From Deinococcus aquaedulcis (GTDB lineage: Bacteria > Deinococcota > Deinococci > Deinococcales > Deinococcaceae): a stretch of DNA of 64,000 nucleotides. The notes under the pieces were generated by a model, which ran no database searches, was not told the origin of the DNA, and was given only the letters and a program-made list of their open reading frames with translations. Shown here piece by piece: positions 9,050 to 20,329 of the stretch. The DNA lies in the NCBI RefSeq assembly GCF_019693445.1, contig NZ_JAHRBL010000006.1, positions 1 to 64,000 of the forward strand. The letters are read 5' to 3'. Position 1 is the first letter of the stretch; every line of letters starts with the position of its first letter. The position numbers and the translations under genes were made by a program.

Positions 9050-9125
9050 ACTTCTGGAAAAGTCCGCCAGAAGTGACGGAATGGTTCCGGCCAGAGAGAC
9101 TCGCAGAGAGGGAACAACAGCAGAG
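9050..9125 (+). repeat. dispersed repeat, copy A (320-bp gap 9035-9354)
   Basis: Aligned by eye with the reverse complement of 60846-60920. Shared stretches include GACTTCTG, TGACGGRATKGTTCCG and CTCGCAGAG in the same order and spacing. The remaining part of the gap 9035-9354 has no convincing gene. This looks like one of the small non-coding repeat families of Deinococcus. Confidence 0.5.
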
Positions 9126-9354
9126 TTCTGGAAACTGGACCTGGAAGGCTCCGCCGCAGAGGAAGATCAGGGTCTGTTGCAGAAATGAACGGCAGTTCGG
9201 ATCAGATGAGCCTGAGCGGACCCGCAGAGCGAACACAAGACCAGAGGGGGCAACGGCGATGGCGAAGCATCCCTGCGCGCTCCAACGGGTTTCGGAATTT
9301 AACCCCGCCGCTGGGGGACGTCTGGGCCGCGTGACCCCTGGTAGCCTGGGGGCC

Positions 9355-10062
9355 ATGAGTCTTCACCTGAACGCCGAACCCGGCCAGATTGCCGAAACCG
9401 TCCTGCTGCCGGGCGACCCCCTGCGCGCCAAGCACATTGCCGAAACCTTTTTCGAGAACCCTGTGCTGCACAACACCGTGCGCGGCATGCACGGTTACAC
9501 CGGCACCTACAAGGGCAAGCGCGTCTCTGTGCAGGGCACGGGCATGGGCATTGCCTCCAGCATGATCTACGTGCACGAACTGATTACCGGTTACGGCTGC
9601 AAGCAGCTGATCCGCGTGGGCACGGCCGGAAGCTACCAGGAGCATGTGCATGTGCGCGACATCGTACTGGCGCAGGCGGCCTGCACCGACAGCAACATCA
9701 ACAACATCCGCTTTGGGCACAAGAACTTCGCGCCCATCGCCGACTTTGAACTGCTGCTGCGCGCCTACCAGATTGCCCGCGAACGCGGCCACGCCACCCA
9801 CGTGGGCAACATCATGAGCAGCGACACCTTCTACCAGGACCAGTTCGAGCAGTACCAGCAGTGGGCGCAGTTCGGTGTGCTGGCCGTGGAGATGGAAGCG
9901 GCGGGCCTGTACACCCTGGCCGCCAAGCACGGCGTGAAGGCTCTGACGGTGCTCACCATCAGCGACCACCTCGTCACCCACGAGGAAACCACCGCCGAGG
10001 AACGCCAGCTCACCTTCAACGCCATGATTGAAGTCGCGCTGGACGCCGCGCTGGGCGAGTAA
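9355..10062 (+). CDS. deoD: purine nucleoside phosphorylase, DeoD type
   Basis: A 235-residue enzyme that cleaves purine (deoxy)nucleosides with phosphate to give the base and (deoxy)ribose 1-phosphate. Diagnostic segments are [39 protein letters not shown] and the catalytic Asp region TISDHL. Length is normal for the hexameric high-molecular-mass class. The ATG at 9355 is chosen because the homologous protein starts here and TAGCCT (9342-9347) lies 7 nt upstream. The open frame upstream of it is repeat sequence. A GC hairpin terminator follows. Confidence 0.95.
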   Translation: MSLHLNAEPGQIAETVLLPGDPLRAKHIAETFFENPVLHNTVRGMHGYTGTYKGKRVSVQGTGMGIASSMIYVHELITGYGCKQLIRVGTAGSYQEHVHVRDIVLAQAACTDSNINNIRFGHKNFAPIADFELLLRAYQIARERGHATHVGNIMSSDTFYQDQFEQYQQWAQFGVLAVEMEAAGLYTLAAKHGVKALTVLTISDHLVTHEETTAEERQLTFNAMIEVALDAALGE

Positions 10063-10080
10063 ACGACAGACATCAGAACA

Positions 10081-10115
10081 GCCGGGCCCCGCGTGCAGCT
10101 GGGGCCGGGTTTTAT
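10081..10115 (+). terminator. intrinsic terminator after deoD
   Basis: CCGGGCCCC and GGGGCCGGG pair with small bulges around a 10-nt loop, followed by TTTTAT. It lies 18 nt after the deoD stop. Confidence 0.65.
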
Positions 10116-10202
10116 GCTGGGTTGCATGGGCCAGAAGGGAAGGTGGACGTTCATGTATCCCCGCCCCGCGCCCCTCTGGTTCAGGTGGTTATGGGGACGC
10201 CG

Positions 10203-10961
10203 ATGCGCTGGCCGTGGCTGGCCCGCCTGCGCTTTGCCCTGTCGGTGCTGTGGCGCCCGCAGGTCTTTCCCGCTAACCCCCGCCAGATGAAGCGGGTGGG
10301 GGATATGCCGGCCGCGCTGTCGGGCGTGGCGTGGCCGCCTGGGGTGCAGCCGCTGGGGCTGTACCGCGCCGGGCGGGGTGGGGAAGAGGCCGTGCTGCTG
10401 GACCTGCCCGCCGACTGGGCGGCGCGCCAGGTGGCATGGCGCGCCGCGATGGCGGCCCTGGGGGCGGCCTTTGCGCCCTTGGGGCTGGGGACTGTGGCCT
10501 TCACGCCCTGCCCCCAGGCCTTCCGGGTGGGGGCAGACCGCGCCGTGATCGCGGATTCGCCTACGGCACACGGCCCGACCTCCCTGCGCTGGATGCCTTA
10601 CCCAGATGCGGATGTTCCGGGCACCCTGTGGCTTTCGCCCCCGCCGGGGCAGCGCTGGTCGGGCGATCCGGGTTCCTTTTTGCTGCTCCTGGCCCCCGGC
10701 AGTGACCTGCGCGCCGCCTTTGCCCACTGGCTGGCCGAAGCCGCTGCGCAGGGCTGGGCCGCGCAGTCGCCCCTGTTCGGCGAGCGGCAGGCCATGACCA
10801 CGCTGGATCAGCCCGGGCGCCGCGTCGCCCTGTGCGCCAGCCTGTTCACCCTGTCCTGGGGCGAGTCCTGGGCCGTGACCCTGGACCGGGGCTGGCTGGA
10901 CACCCTGGCCGGGCAGGCGCAGGCCTCTGCCCCTCCTGAGCCCCAGTGGCAGGGGGGCTGA
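10203..10961 (+). CDS. hypothetical protein, about 252 residues
   Basis: Not recognised. The protein begins MRWPWLARLRFALSVL, a possible membrane-proximal helix rather than a clear signal peptide. It then runs as a soluble domain with many Gly, Pro and Trp residues (SLRWMPYPDADVPGTLWLSP, LTLSWGESW-like end). It has two candidate starts. ATG 10191 has AGGTGG only 2 nt away. ATG 10203 has GGGGA 5 nt upstream and is preferred. It may be a lineage-specific Deinococcus protein; the neighbours give no clue. Confidence 0.6.
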   Translation: MRWPWLARLRFALSVLWRPQVFPANPRQMKRVGDMPAALSGVAWPPGVQPLGLYRAGRGGEEAVLLDLPADWAARQVAWRAAMAALGAAFAPLGLGTVAFTPCPQAFRVGADRAVIADSPTAHGPTSLRWMPYPDADVPGTLWLSPPPGQRWSGDPGSFLLLLAPGSDLRAAFAHWLAEAAAQGWAAQSPLFGERQAMTTLDQPGRRVALCASLFTLSWGESWAVTLDRGWLDTLAGQAQASAPPEPQWQGG

Positions 10962-11106
10962 ACGCCAGCCTGCGCCAATTTGTGGGTTAACAGGCCTTGC
11001 CCAAAATGTAGGCCCGCCTGCGGCTGACCCCGCCCGGCCACGCGTACCGTCATTGCACGGACGGTGTCTAGGTGGTTGCCCCGCACCGCCAGGGAGCGTG
11101 ACTTCT

Positions 11107-12105
11107 ATGGTGTCTGGCCTGACCTTCCACCTTCGTCCCCTCTTCGCCCGGATAGGGCAGGCTCTGGGCCGTCTGTTTCTGGGCCGCGCCGCCTCGCCGG
11201 CTGAGCCCACGCCCCATCAGGCGGCGAGCACCGCCCCAGGCCGTCCTCTGGCCACACGGGTGTTCGCGGCGCTTCACTCAAGAGGCGCGGGGGACCGGCC
11301 TGAGGGGCTTCATGCCGCAGCGGCCCGGTCACGTCGCCTCCGGCCCCGGCAGGCCCTGAACCTGCTGCTGGCCGGCGCGCAGCTGGCGGCCATCGGGGTG
11401 GCCGCTGTGCGTGGCTTCGGCGCCGAGCGCGAGGTCACCGAGCCCCCGGTGGTGCCTGCCCTGTACACCTTCAGCATCTGGTTCGTCATCTACGCTGGTT
11501 CACTGATCTATGCCGCCTATCAGGCCCGGCCCGCCCAGCAGGCAGACCCTCTGCTGCGCCGCGTGGGTGGGTGGACGGCCGCCGCGTTTCTGTTCACCAC
11601 CCTCTGGGCGCTGGCGCAGACCCTGGGCTGGGCCTGGGCCACCGTCGCGTGCATGTTCGGCATGCTGTCGGCGCTGCTGGGGGCCTTCGTGGGGTATGCC
11701 CGCGCCCCTCTGTCCCGGGCCCAGGACTGGCTGGTGGCCGCGCCGCTGAGCATCTTTCTGGGTTACGTGACGGTGGCCAGCATCGCCAACCCGGCGTCGG
11801 TGCTGTATCAGAGCGGTGTGCAGTCGCTGCTGGGCCTGGGCCCCACCCCCTGGGCGGTGCTGATGCTGGCGGTGGGTGTCTTCTGTGCGGCGGCCCTGAC
11901 CCGCTGGAGCCGAGGCAACGTGCCCTACGCCCTGGCCGTGATCTGGGCCCTGGTGGGCGTTACCGTGCAGAACGTGGCGGTGCAGCCCAACAGCGCGGTG
12001 GCCTGGACGGCGGCTCTGGGCGCGGCTGCGCTGGGCGGCGTGCTGGTCTGGGCACGCCGGGGCGCAGCTCGCGCCGCTACGCCTGCCGCCGCAGCCGGGC
12101 AATGA
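11107..12105 (+). CDS. TspO/MBR-like (tryptophan-rich) membrane protein
   Basis: A 332-residue protein with a positively charged cytoplasmic N-terminal region of about 80 residues. It is followed by roughly eight hydrophobic segments from residue 80 to the end. The segment [19 protein letters not shown] is the best match to the TspO/MBR-like proteins of Deinococcus (signature pattern known from memory). Members bind porphyrins or act as regulators, but this one is longer than the usual 150-170 residues, so its function is open. ATG 11107 follows AGGGAG (11091-11096). The last 29 bp overlap the convergent rsmB gene. Confidence 0.6.
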   Translation: MVSGLTFHLRPLFARIGQALGRLFLGRAASPAEPTPHQAASTAPGRPLATRVFAALHSRGAGDRPEGLHAAAARSRRLRPRQALNLLLAGAQLAAIGVAAVRGFGAEREVTEPPVVPALYTFSIWFVIYAGSLIYAAYQARPAQQADPLLRRVGGWTAAAFLFTTLWALAQTLGWAWATVACMFGMLSALLGAFVGYARAPLSRAQDWLVAAPLSIFLGYVTVASIANPASVLYQSGVQSLLGLGPTPWAVLMLAVGVFCAAALTRWSRGNVPYALAVIWALVGVTVQNVAVQPNSAVAWTAALGAAALGGVLVWARRGAARAATPAAAAGQ

Positions 12106-13351
12106 AAAAGCCGTCAATGCCCCCTTCCGGCACGGTCAGGATGCCAGGGCCGGCGGGGACATGGGGCACCTCCAGGCTCGGCACGGATTCCGCCGCAAAC
12201 GCGGGCTGCGCCTCCAGAAAGCGGGCCACCACCTCTGGCCCCTCCTGCGGGGTCACGCTGCACACCGAATACACCAGCGTGCCGCCCGGCGCCACCAGGG
12301 CGGCGGCGTTGGGCAGCATCTGGCCCTGGAGGTGCGCCATCTCTTCCACGGCGTCCGGGGTCAGACGCAGTTTGATTTCCGGGTGACTGCGCAGGGTGCC
12401 GCTGCCGGTGCAGGGGGCGTCCAGCAGCACAAAGGGCGCGGGGGCCACCGCCAGCGGCTGGGTCAGGTCGTGGGTCAGAAAGTCGGCCTTCAAGCCCAGG
12501 CGGCGCAGGTTGGCGCGGGCGGCCTCATGTTTGGCCCCCACGAGGTCCACGCTGGTCACCTTCGCGCCGCGTGTTGCCAGCATGGCGGCCTTCACGCCCG
12601 CGCCCCCGGCCAGGTCCAGCACCCGCGCGCCGGACATGTCGCCCAGGGCGTCCACGCACGCCAGGCTGGCAGGGTTGATGGGCTGGGCCTGCCCCCGGCT
12701 GTAGGCGGCCGTCTGGCGCAGGGGGCGCTCCAGGCTCACCCGGTCCACGCCCTGGGGGCCACCCTCCACTACGCTGCCTTCGGTTTCCAGGGCCCGCACC
12801 CCTTCATCCGAGAGGCTCAGCCACAGGGGCTGCGGTTCCAGCAGGTCGGCCAGCACCCGCTCGGTGGCTTCACCGTAGGCGCGGCGGTACAGCTCGGCCA
12901 GCCACGTGGGCACCTCGGCCTGGGGGCCCACGGGTACGCCGTCCAGGGTCACGCGGCGCAGCACGGCGTTCACCAGCCCGGGCGGCGCCAGCCGCGCCGC
13001 GCGCGCCAGATTCACGTAGTCACTGACCACCGCGTGCGCCGGGGTGCCCAGATACAGCTTTTCAAAGGCGCCGGCCAGAAGCAGGGCGCGTGTCTTGGGG
13101 TGCGTGGGGCCGCGCAGCAGCGGCGACAGGGCCGCCTGCAGGCTGAAAATTCGCCGCAGGGTGCCGTACACGATATGGGTGGCCAGTCCTGCGTCGCGCC
13201 CCGGCAACCGGGCCTGTTGCAGCGCGGCGTCCAGCGCGGGCGCCGCAAAGGCTTCGCCGCCCAGCACCCGTACCAGCACGCGCACCGCCAATTCCCGGGC
13301 CGGATTGTAGGGGCCGGGACGATCACGAAGGGCAGGGGGCGTGTGGGTCAT
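12077..13351 (-). CDS. rsmB: 16S rRNA (cytosine-5) methyltransferase RsmB
   Basis: A 424-residue RNA m5C methyltransferase acting on 16S rRNA (C967 in E. coli). The N-terminal third is the NusB-like RNA-binding domain ([20 protein letters not shown]). The C-terminal part is the SAM-binding fold with [15 protein letters not shown] and the two catalytic-cysteine segments [19 protein letters not shown] and [12 protein letters not shown]. Gly-rich LDLAGGAG replaces the usual DLCAAPGGK motif, a mild divergence. The ATG at 13351 has TACACT (13358-13363) 6 nt upstream, so the transcript is leaderless. Its 3' end overlaps the convergent membrane protein gene. Confidence 0.88.
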   Translation of the reverse strand: MTHTPPALRDRPGPYNPARELAVRVLVRVLGGEAFAAPALDAALQQARLPGRDAGLATHIVYGTLRRIFSLQAALSPLLRGPTHPKTRALLLAGAFEKLYLGTPAHAVVSDYVNLARAARLAPPGLVNAVLRRVTLDGVPVGPQAEVPTWLAELYRRAYGEATERVLADLLEPQPLWLSLSDEGVRALETEGSVVEGGPQGVDRVSLERPLRQTAAYSRGQAQPINPASLACVDALGDMSGARVLDLAGGAGVKAAMLATRGAKVTSVDLVGAKHEAARANLRRLGLKADFLTHDLTQPLAVAPAPFVLLDAPCTGSGTLRSHPEIKLRLTPDAVEEMAHLQGQMLPNAAALVAPGGTLVYSVCSVTPQEGPEVVARFLEAQPAFAAESVPSLEVPHVPAGPGILTVPEGGIDGFFIARLRRQA

Positions 13352-13357
13352 CCGGGC

Positions 13358-13363
13358 AGTGTA
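13358..13363 (-). promoter_or_regulatory. -10 box of leaderless rsmB transcript
   Basis: TACACT on the minus strand, 6 nt before the rsmB ATG. Confidence 0.5.
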
Positions 13364-13480
13364 CGCGCCCGCCCGGCTGGGCAGGTGTCCTGCAGGGGAG
13401 GCGTGGCCCGGGTCCCCTCCTACGCAGCAGGTGCCTAGGCGGCCGGTGGCAGGGGCCCAGGCCCATCCGCTACAGTAGTC

Positions 13481-13493
13481 TGAACCGCTTCCA
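13481..13493. promoter_or_regulatory. LacI-type operator, upstream site of the mal promoter region
   Basis: TGAACCGCTTCCA, containing the palindromic core GAA-C-CG-C-TTC (13482-13491). The identical 13-mer occurs inverted at 13731-13743 and the same core lies inside the pckA promoter (19948-19960). The CG-centred GAANCGNTTC core is characteristic of LacI-family operators. Confidence 0.5.
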
Positions 13494-13602
13494 TACGGCC
13501 GGGCCTGCCCGGCGCCCCCTGCCCCCCACGGGCAGCCGTTCCACATTGAGTGAAGGTGATTCCTGACTGACTGACACGTGAAAAACAGGAGAGTTCAGGT
13601 CA

Positions 13603-13631
13603 TTGTCAAGAGAAGGGACGAGGCCTATACT
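13603..13631 (+). promoter_or_regulatory. malEFG promoter
   Basis: TTGTCA (13603-13608), a 17-nt spacer and TATACT (13626-13631) form a near-consensus sigma-70-type promoter. Transcription would begin near 13638, leaving a leader of about 135 nt before malE. The promoter is flanked on each side by the same 13-bp LacI-type site. Confidence 0.75.
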
Positions 13632-13730
13632 GTTCATGAGCAACCGGAATTCACTGTTGCCGAGGTGCTCACCTTGGCTTCCCGGGCGACCGCGCCCGAC
13701 ATGGAACGCCAGCGGACCCACAACCCCGAG

Positions 13731-13743
13731 TGGAAGCGGTTCA
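13731..13743. promoter_or_regulatory. LacI-type operator, downstream site in the malE leader
   Basis: TGGAAGCGGTTCA, the exact reverse complement of 13481-13493, with centres about 251 bp apart. The site lies just upstream of the malE ribosome-binding site. Looping or a transcription roadblock by one repressor is possible. Confidence 0.5.
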
Positions 13744-13774
13744 TGTATGCGCCGCCCACCATCCAAGGAGCCTT

Positions 13775-14956
13775 ATGAAAAAAGCCCTGACCATTCTGTC
13801 CCTTGCCCTGCTGGGCCAAGCCAGCGCCGCGACCATCACGGTCTGGACGCACTTCGGTGAGGGGGAGCTGGCGTGGCTGCGCACGCAGGCCGCCCAGTTC
13901 AAGGCCAAGACCGGCCACACGGTCAACCTCGTGTCGGTGCCCTTTGACCAGATTCCCGACAAGCTGATCCAGAGCGCCCCGAAGGGCCAGGGCCCGGACC
14001 TCGTGACCACCCTGCCCCAGGACCGCCTGGGCCAGCTGGCGGCGGCGGGCGTTATTGAGCCCATGGACAAGTACGTGACCAGCCGCACGGACTATGACCG
14101 CACTGCCCTGAACGCCATGACCTACCAGGGCAAGCTGTTCGGCATCCCCATGTTCGCCGAAGCCGTGGCCGTGATCTACAACAAGAAGCTGGTGCCCACG
14201 GCCCCCACCACCTGGGCCCAGTTCCTGGCCGCCGCCCAGAAGAACAGCGGCAGCGGCAAGTTCGGGTACCTCGCGGACCTGAGCAACGCCTACATGCAGT
14301 ACGGGATCATCAGCGCCTACGGCGGTTATGTGTTCAAGAACAACGGCGGCACCCTGAACGTCAAGGACGTGGGTCTGGCCAACGCGGGCGCCGACAAGGC
14401 CAGCGCCTTCCTGAACGACCTGCGCTACAAGTACAACCTCGTGCCCGAGGGTGTGGACGGCGGCGCCGCCAAGAGCGCCTTCGTGGACGGCCGCTTGGCC
14501 ATGTTCCTGACCGGGCCCTGGGACATGGGCGACATCAAGAAGGCCGGCATTGACTACGGCATCATGAACTTCCCCACCCCTCCCGGCGCCAGCGGCAAGT
14601 GGAGCCCCTTCGTGGGCGTGCAGGGCACCATGATGAACGCCTACAGCAAGCAGAAGGCGGTGGCCGCGCAGTTCGCCAAGCAGATCTCTGGCAGCGACGC
14701 GCAGGTGGCCTTTAACAAGGCGGGCGGGCGCATCCCCGTGAGCCTCTCGGCCCGCACCAAGCTGAAGGCCGACCCCGTGGTGGTGGGCTTTGGCCGCGCC
14801 ATCAGCGCCGGTACCCCCATGCCCAACGTGCCCCAGATGGGCGCCGTGTGGGGCCCCTGGAGTCAGGCTGTGGCCCAGAGCGTGCAGAAGGCGAACCAGA
14901 ACTACGCGCAGATCCTGGATAAGGCTGTGCAGGAAATCAACGGCAACATCAAGTAA
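13775..14956 (+). CDS. malE: maltose/maltodextrin ABC transporter substrate-binding protein
   Basis: A 393-residue secreted solute-binding protein. It starts MKKALTILSLALLGQASAA, a standard signal peptide with cleavage near residue 19. The mature part has the MalE pattern: TITVWTHFGEGE, GPDLVTTLPQDRLGQLAAAG, a PMFAEAVAVIYNKKLV hinge segment and FVDGRLAMFLTGPWDM. It delivers maltodextrins to MalFG. ATG 13775 follows AAGGAG (13765-13770). It is the first gene of malEFG, transcribed from the promoter at 13603. Hairpins after the gene probably lower expression of the permeases relative to the binding protein. Confidence 0.93.
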   Translation: MKKALTILSLALLGQASAATITVWTHFGEGELAWLRTQAAQFKAKTGHTVNLVSVPFDQIPDKLIQSAPKGQGPDLVTTLPQDRLGQLAAAGVIEPMDKYVTSRTDYDRTALNAMTYQGKLFGIPMFAEAVAVIYNKKLVPTAPTTWAQFLAAAQKNSGSGKFGYLADLSNAYMQYGIISAYGGYVFKNNGGTLNVKDVGLANAGADKASAFLNDLRYKYNLVPEGVDGGAAKSAFVDGRLAMFLTGPWDMGDIKKAGIDYGIMNFPTPPGASGKWSPFVGVQGTMMNAYSKQKAVAAQFAKQISGSDAQVAFNKAGGRIPVSLSARTKLKADPVVVGFGRAISAGTPMPNVPQMGAVWGPWSQAVAQSVQKANQNYAQILDKAVQEINGNIK

Positions 14957-14960
14957 GGGT

Positions 14961-14998
14961 CCGGGAAGCGTGCTCGCCAGTTGCGCACGCTTCCCCGG
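14961..14998 (+). terminator. hairpin after malE (first of two)
   Basis: CCGGGAAGCGTGC (14961-14973) pairs with GCACGCTTCCCCGG (14985-14998) with a single bulge. There is no T run, so it may act in mRNA protection rather than termination. Confidence 0.55.
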
Positions 14999-14999
14999 T

Positions 15000-15041
15000 C
15001 GTCCAGAAGCGGCTGCAGTTCCGCCGGTTCTGGACGATTTT
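15000..15041 (+). terminator. partial terminator between malE and malF
   Basis: CGTCCAGAAGCGG (15000-15012) pairs with CCG and TTCTGGACG (to 15036), followed by ATTTTCT. Together with the previous hairpin it would let malE accumulate above malFG. Confidence 0.6.
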
Positions 15042-15175
15042 CTGTGGGTGTTCCCGCCGCCTTACCGGGCAGGAATGAAGTACCGTACGGCCACCCACTG
15101 CGCTGTTGATCTTGCGGCTCTGCCTTTGATGCACCTTTCACGCCGGCCCACGTGCCAGGGAGGTCTTTACCGTTC

Positions 15176-16578
<1,403 letters not shown>

Positions 16579-16582
<4 letters not shown>

Positions 16583-17970
16583 CCTCTGTGCCTGGTCCCT
16601 CTTCTTCAGGCCCGTCCTCGCTGCCGCCGGGCGGTTACGTGCACCGCGAGCCGGGGCCCCTGCGCCGCGCGCTGCCCTGGCTGGTGCTGGCCGCCATCCT
16701 GCTGGGCCTGGGGTACCTGGGCTCTGTTCTGGTCGAGAGCCTGCAGGACAAGCAAAAAAGCTTCTCCATTTACTTCGTGGAGCGCGGGTGGGTGCGTTTC
16801 CTGCTGTTCCTGCTGGCGGCCACTGGTCTGCTGGCCCTGACCAGTTTTATTGGGCAACGCCTGGGCATGGCGCGCACCGGGCGCCGCATTAGCTACTGGG
16901 GCGTGCTGGGCACGCAGCTGACCCACCTCTTCCTGATGCTGGTGGTGCTGGTGGCCATCTACCCCCTGGTGTACGTGTTAATCGCCGCCTTCGATCCGCG
17001 CAACAGCCTCTTTGCCTTCCCGGACTTCGAAAACCCCAACATCCTGTACCGCTCGGGCCTGCTGCCCAACCTGCAGGTGCTGAGCTACGAGAACTTCCGC
17101 AAGCTGTTTGAAGGCTTCACCGTGCCGCTGTGGCAACTGGTGCTGGCCGTGCTGGGCGGGGCGGCCGGCGCCGCGCTGCTGCTGATGAAAGGCGTAAGCA
17201 AGCTGTCCGGCCGCCCCGAGGGCCTGCGCACGCCTATGCGCTGGGCCGGCTGGCTGCTGCTGGGCGCCCTGGCCCTGATCGTGGTGTTCATGACCCCGGC
17301 GCAGTTCACCGGTGAGACCAACGAGAGCAAGTTCGTGCTCTCGGTGCGCAACACGCTGCTGGTGTCGGGGATTACGGGCCTCATGGCGATCATCCTGTCC
17401 ACCACGGCGGGCTACGCCATGGCCCGGCTGCGCTTCGCCGGCCGCTTTCAGACGCTGCTGTTTTTCATCTTCATCCAGATGTTCCCGGTGTTCTTGGCGC
17501 TGGTGGCGGTGTACAAGATGCTCACCGACCTGGGACTGGCGAACACCTTCACAGGCCTGATCCTGGCGTATTCCGGCGGTGCCATTGCCTTTAACACCTG
17601 GATTTTCAAAGGCTACGTGGAGAGCCTGCCCGAATCGCTGGAGGAAGCCGCGATGGTGGACGGCGCCACCCGCTGGCAGACCTTCCTGCGCGTGGTGCTG
17701 CCGCTCTCGGGCGGAATGATGGTGTTCATCTTCCTGAACCAGTTCATTGGCACCTACGCCGAGTTCATCCTGGCGAACGTGCTGCTCACTGGCGTGGAGC
17801 AGTGGACGGTGGGCGTGATGCTGCGCTCGTTCACCACCGGGCAATTCAGCACCAAGTGGGGCGTGTTCGCGGCTGCCGCCACGCTGGGCGCCCTGCCGAT
17901 CATTGCGCTGTTCTACGCCTTCCAGAACTTCTTCGTGGGCGGCGCTGTGGCAGGCGGTGTGAAAGAGTAA
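16579..17970 (+). CDS. malG: maltose ABC transporter permease MalG, extended form
   Basis: A 463-residue permease, much longer than the roughly 300 residues of E. coli MalG. The extra length comes from an N-terminal extension with two hydrophobic segments (about 30-110) and from an insert between the first core helix and the permease core. The insert holds two further membrane segments separated by a basic loop ([20 protein letters not shown]). The EAA loop [20 protein letters not shown] is intact. The start overlaps the malF stop as ATGA. A strong terminator follows directly, so malG ends the operon. Confidence 0.92.
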
Positions 17971-17984
17971 GGCACAACTCGACG

Positions 17985-18018
17985 GCGCGCGTTGGCACAG
18001 GCCAGCGCGCGCTTTTTA
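17985..18018 (+). terminator. intrinsic terminator of malEFG
   Basis: GCGCGCGTTGGC (17985-17996) pairs with GCCAGCGCGCGC (18001-18012), loop ACAG, then TTTTTA. Confidence 0.85.
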
Positions 18019-18231
18019 TTGGAGGTTCGCGAAAGGCTCCTCTCTCTGTAGATCGTCACTCCAGCACCGCTCTCTGGGACGTCCAGAGGTCGAAAGCCGG
18101 GCTCTGTCTTCTCTTGACTCCCCGCTGGAGCGCTTGCCAGGAGCAAGGCGAAGGCAGCTGCACGAGGAGGTGCTATCGGTCAGGTTGGGCACCCTGCATA
18201 GCTTCCCACCACCGAGGTTTCTGGACAACCG

Positions 18232-18267
18232 AAGGCGCCCGCATCAGCTGTGCGGGCGCCTTTTTTT
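18232..18267. terminator. terminator between malG and convergent pckA
   Basis: AAGGCGCCCGCA (18232-18243) pairs with TGCGGGCGCCTT, loop TCAGCTG, followed on the plus strand by seven Ts. It lies 8 nt beyond the pckA stop on the minus strand, so it probably serves pckA as well as any plus-strand read-through. The rest of the gap 18019-18231 has no gene; 18064-18088 weakly resembles the dispersed repeat at 60832-60921. Confidence 0.75.
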
Positions 18268-18274
18268 CTTCTCC

Positions 18275-19858
<1,584 letters not shown>

Positions 19859-19936
19859 GGAAACCTCCGGGAGTGGGGACACTGCAGCCCTGCAGTGGAA
19901 ATGACGAACAGAGTTCGTGTACGGAATGACCCTGGA

Positions 19937-19966
19937 ATTGTCGCCTGTGAAGCGGTTCCATGCCAA
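19937..19966 (-). promoter_or_regulatory. pckA promoter
   Basis: On the minus strand TTGGCA (19966-19961), an 18-nt spacer and GACAAT (19942-19937), with about 75 nt of leader before the ATG. Confidence 0.6.
19948..19960. promoter_or_regulatory. LacI-type operator inside the pckA promoter
   Basis: TGAAGCGGTTCCA with the core GAAGCGGTTC fills the spacer between the pckA -35 and -10. This is a textbook repressor position. The core matches 13481-13493 and 13731-13743. Confidence 0.55.
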
Positions 19967-20061
19967 CTTTAGTGGTGTCACGCCTGGGGAAACAACAGTT
20001 AGAAAAAATGGATTTGGCCGCCAACTTGGCGGGTGAACAGCACCTTAGAATCCATCCAGCT

Positions 20062-20104
20062 GTTTGGTAAGCCAAACGGGCGTTCGTTTGCCACACGCCA
20101 AACG
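20062..20104. promoter_or_regulatory. two adjacent palindromes upstream of pckA (gap 19859-20329)
   Basis: GTTTGG-TAAG-CCAAAC (20062-20077) and CGTTTG-N8-CAAACG (20085-20104) share the half site CCAAAC. They lie about 100 bp upstream of the pckA -35. They may be a second regulator's sites or a repeat. The rest of the gap holds the pckA promoter and the terminator at 20273-20308, and no credible gene. Confidence 0.35.
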
Positions 20105-20272
20105 ACCGGCCATTTATGCTGGACGCATCGTTCTGGCCGGTCTGTTGTGTCTGTCGCCCTTTCAACGCTGCGAAGAAGGGGAACAGTCAAATCAGGTCGC
20201 TGAGCGGGAAGAGTGCCGAGGACAACGTTCGGTTTGGAGTTCGCCAGCTCACTCCTGATAAGGCCGCACGCC

Positions 20273-20308
20273 AAAAAAGTGTGAGGGCCCTCACCGGCCC
20301 CCACACTT
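20273..20308 (-). terminator. intrinsic terminator of the helix-rich protein gene
   Basis: On the minus strand AAGTGTGGGGGCC (20308-20296) pairs with GGCCCTCACACTT (20289-20277) with one mismatch, followed by TTTTTT. It lies just after the stop at 20330. Confidence 0.8.
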
Positions 20309-20329
20309 CTGGCAAATATCCCGCTGGGT

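Noticed and set aside
18110..18170. Possible SRP RNA or other conserved RNA between malG and pckA
   Set aside because: GCCAGG-like and GGAAGG-like pieces are present, but the spacing does not give the SRP core (GCCAGG...GGAAGG...AGCA).
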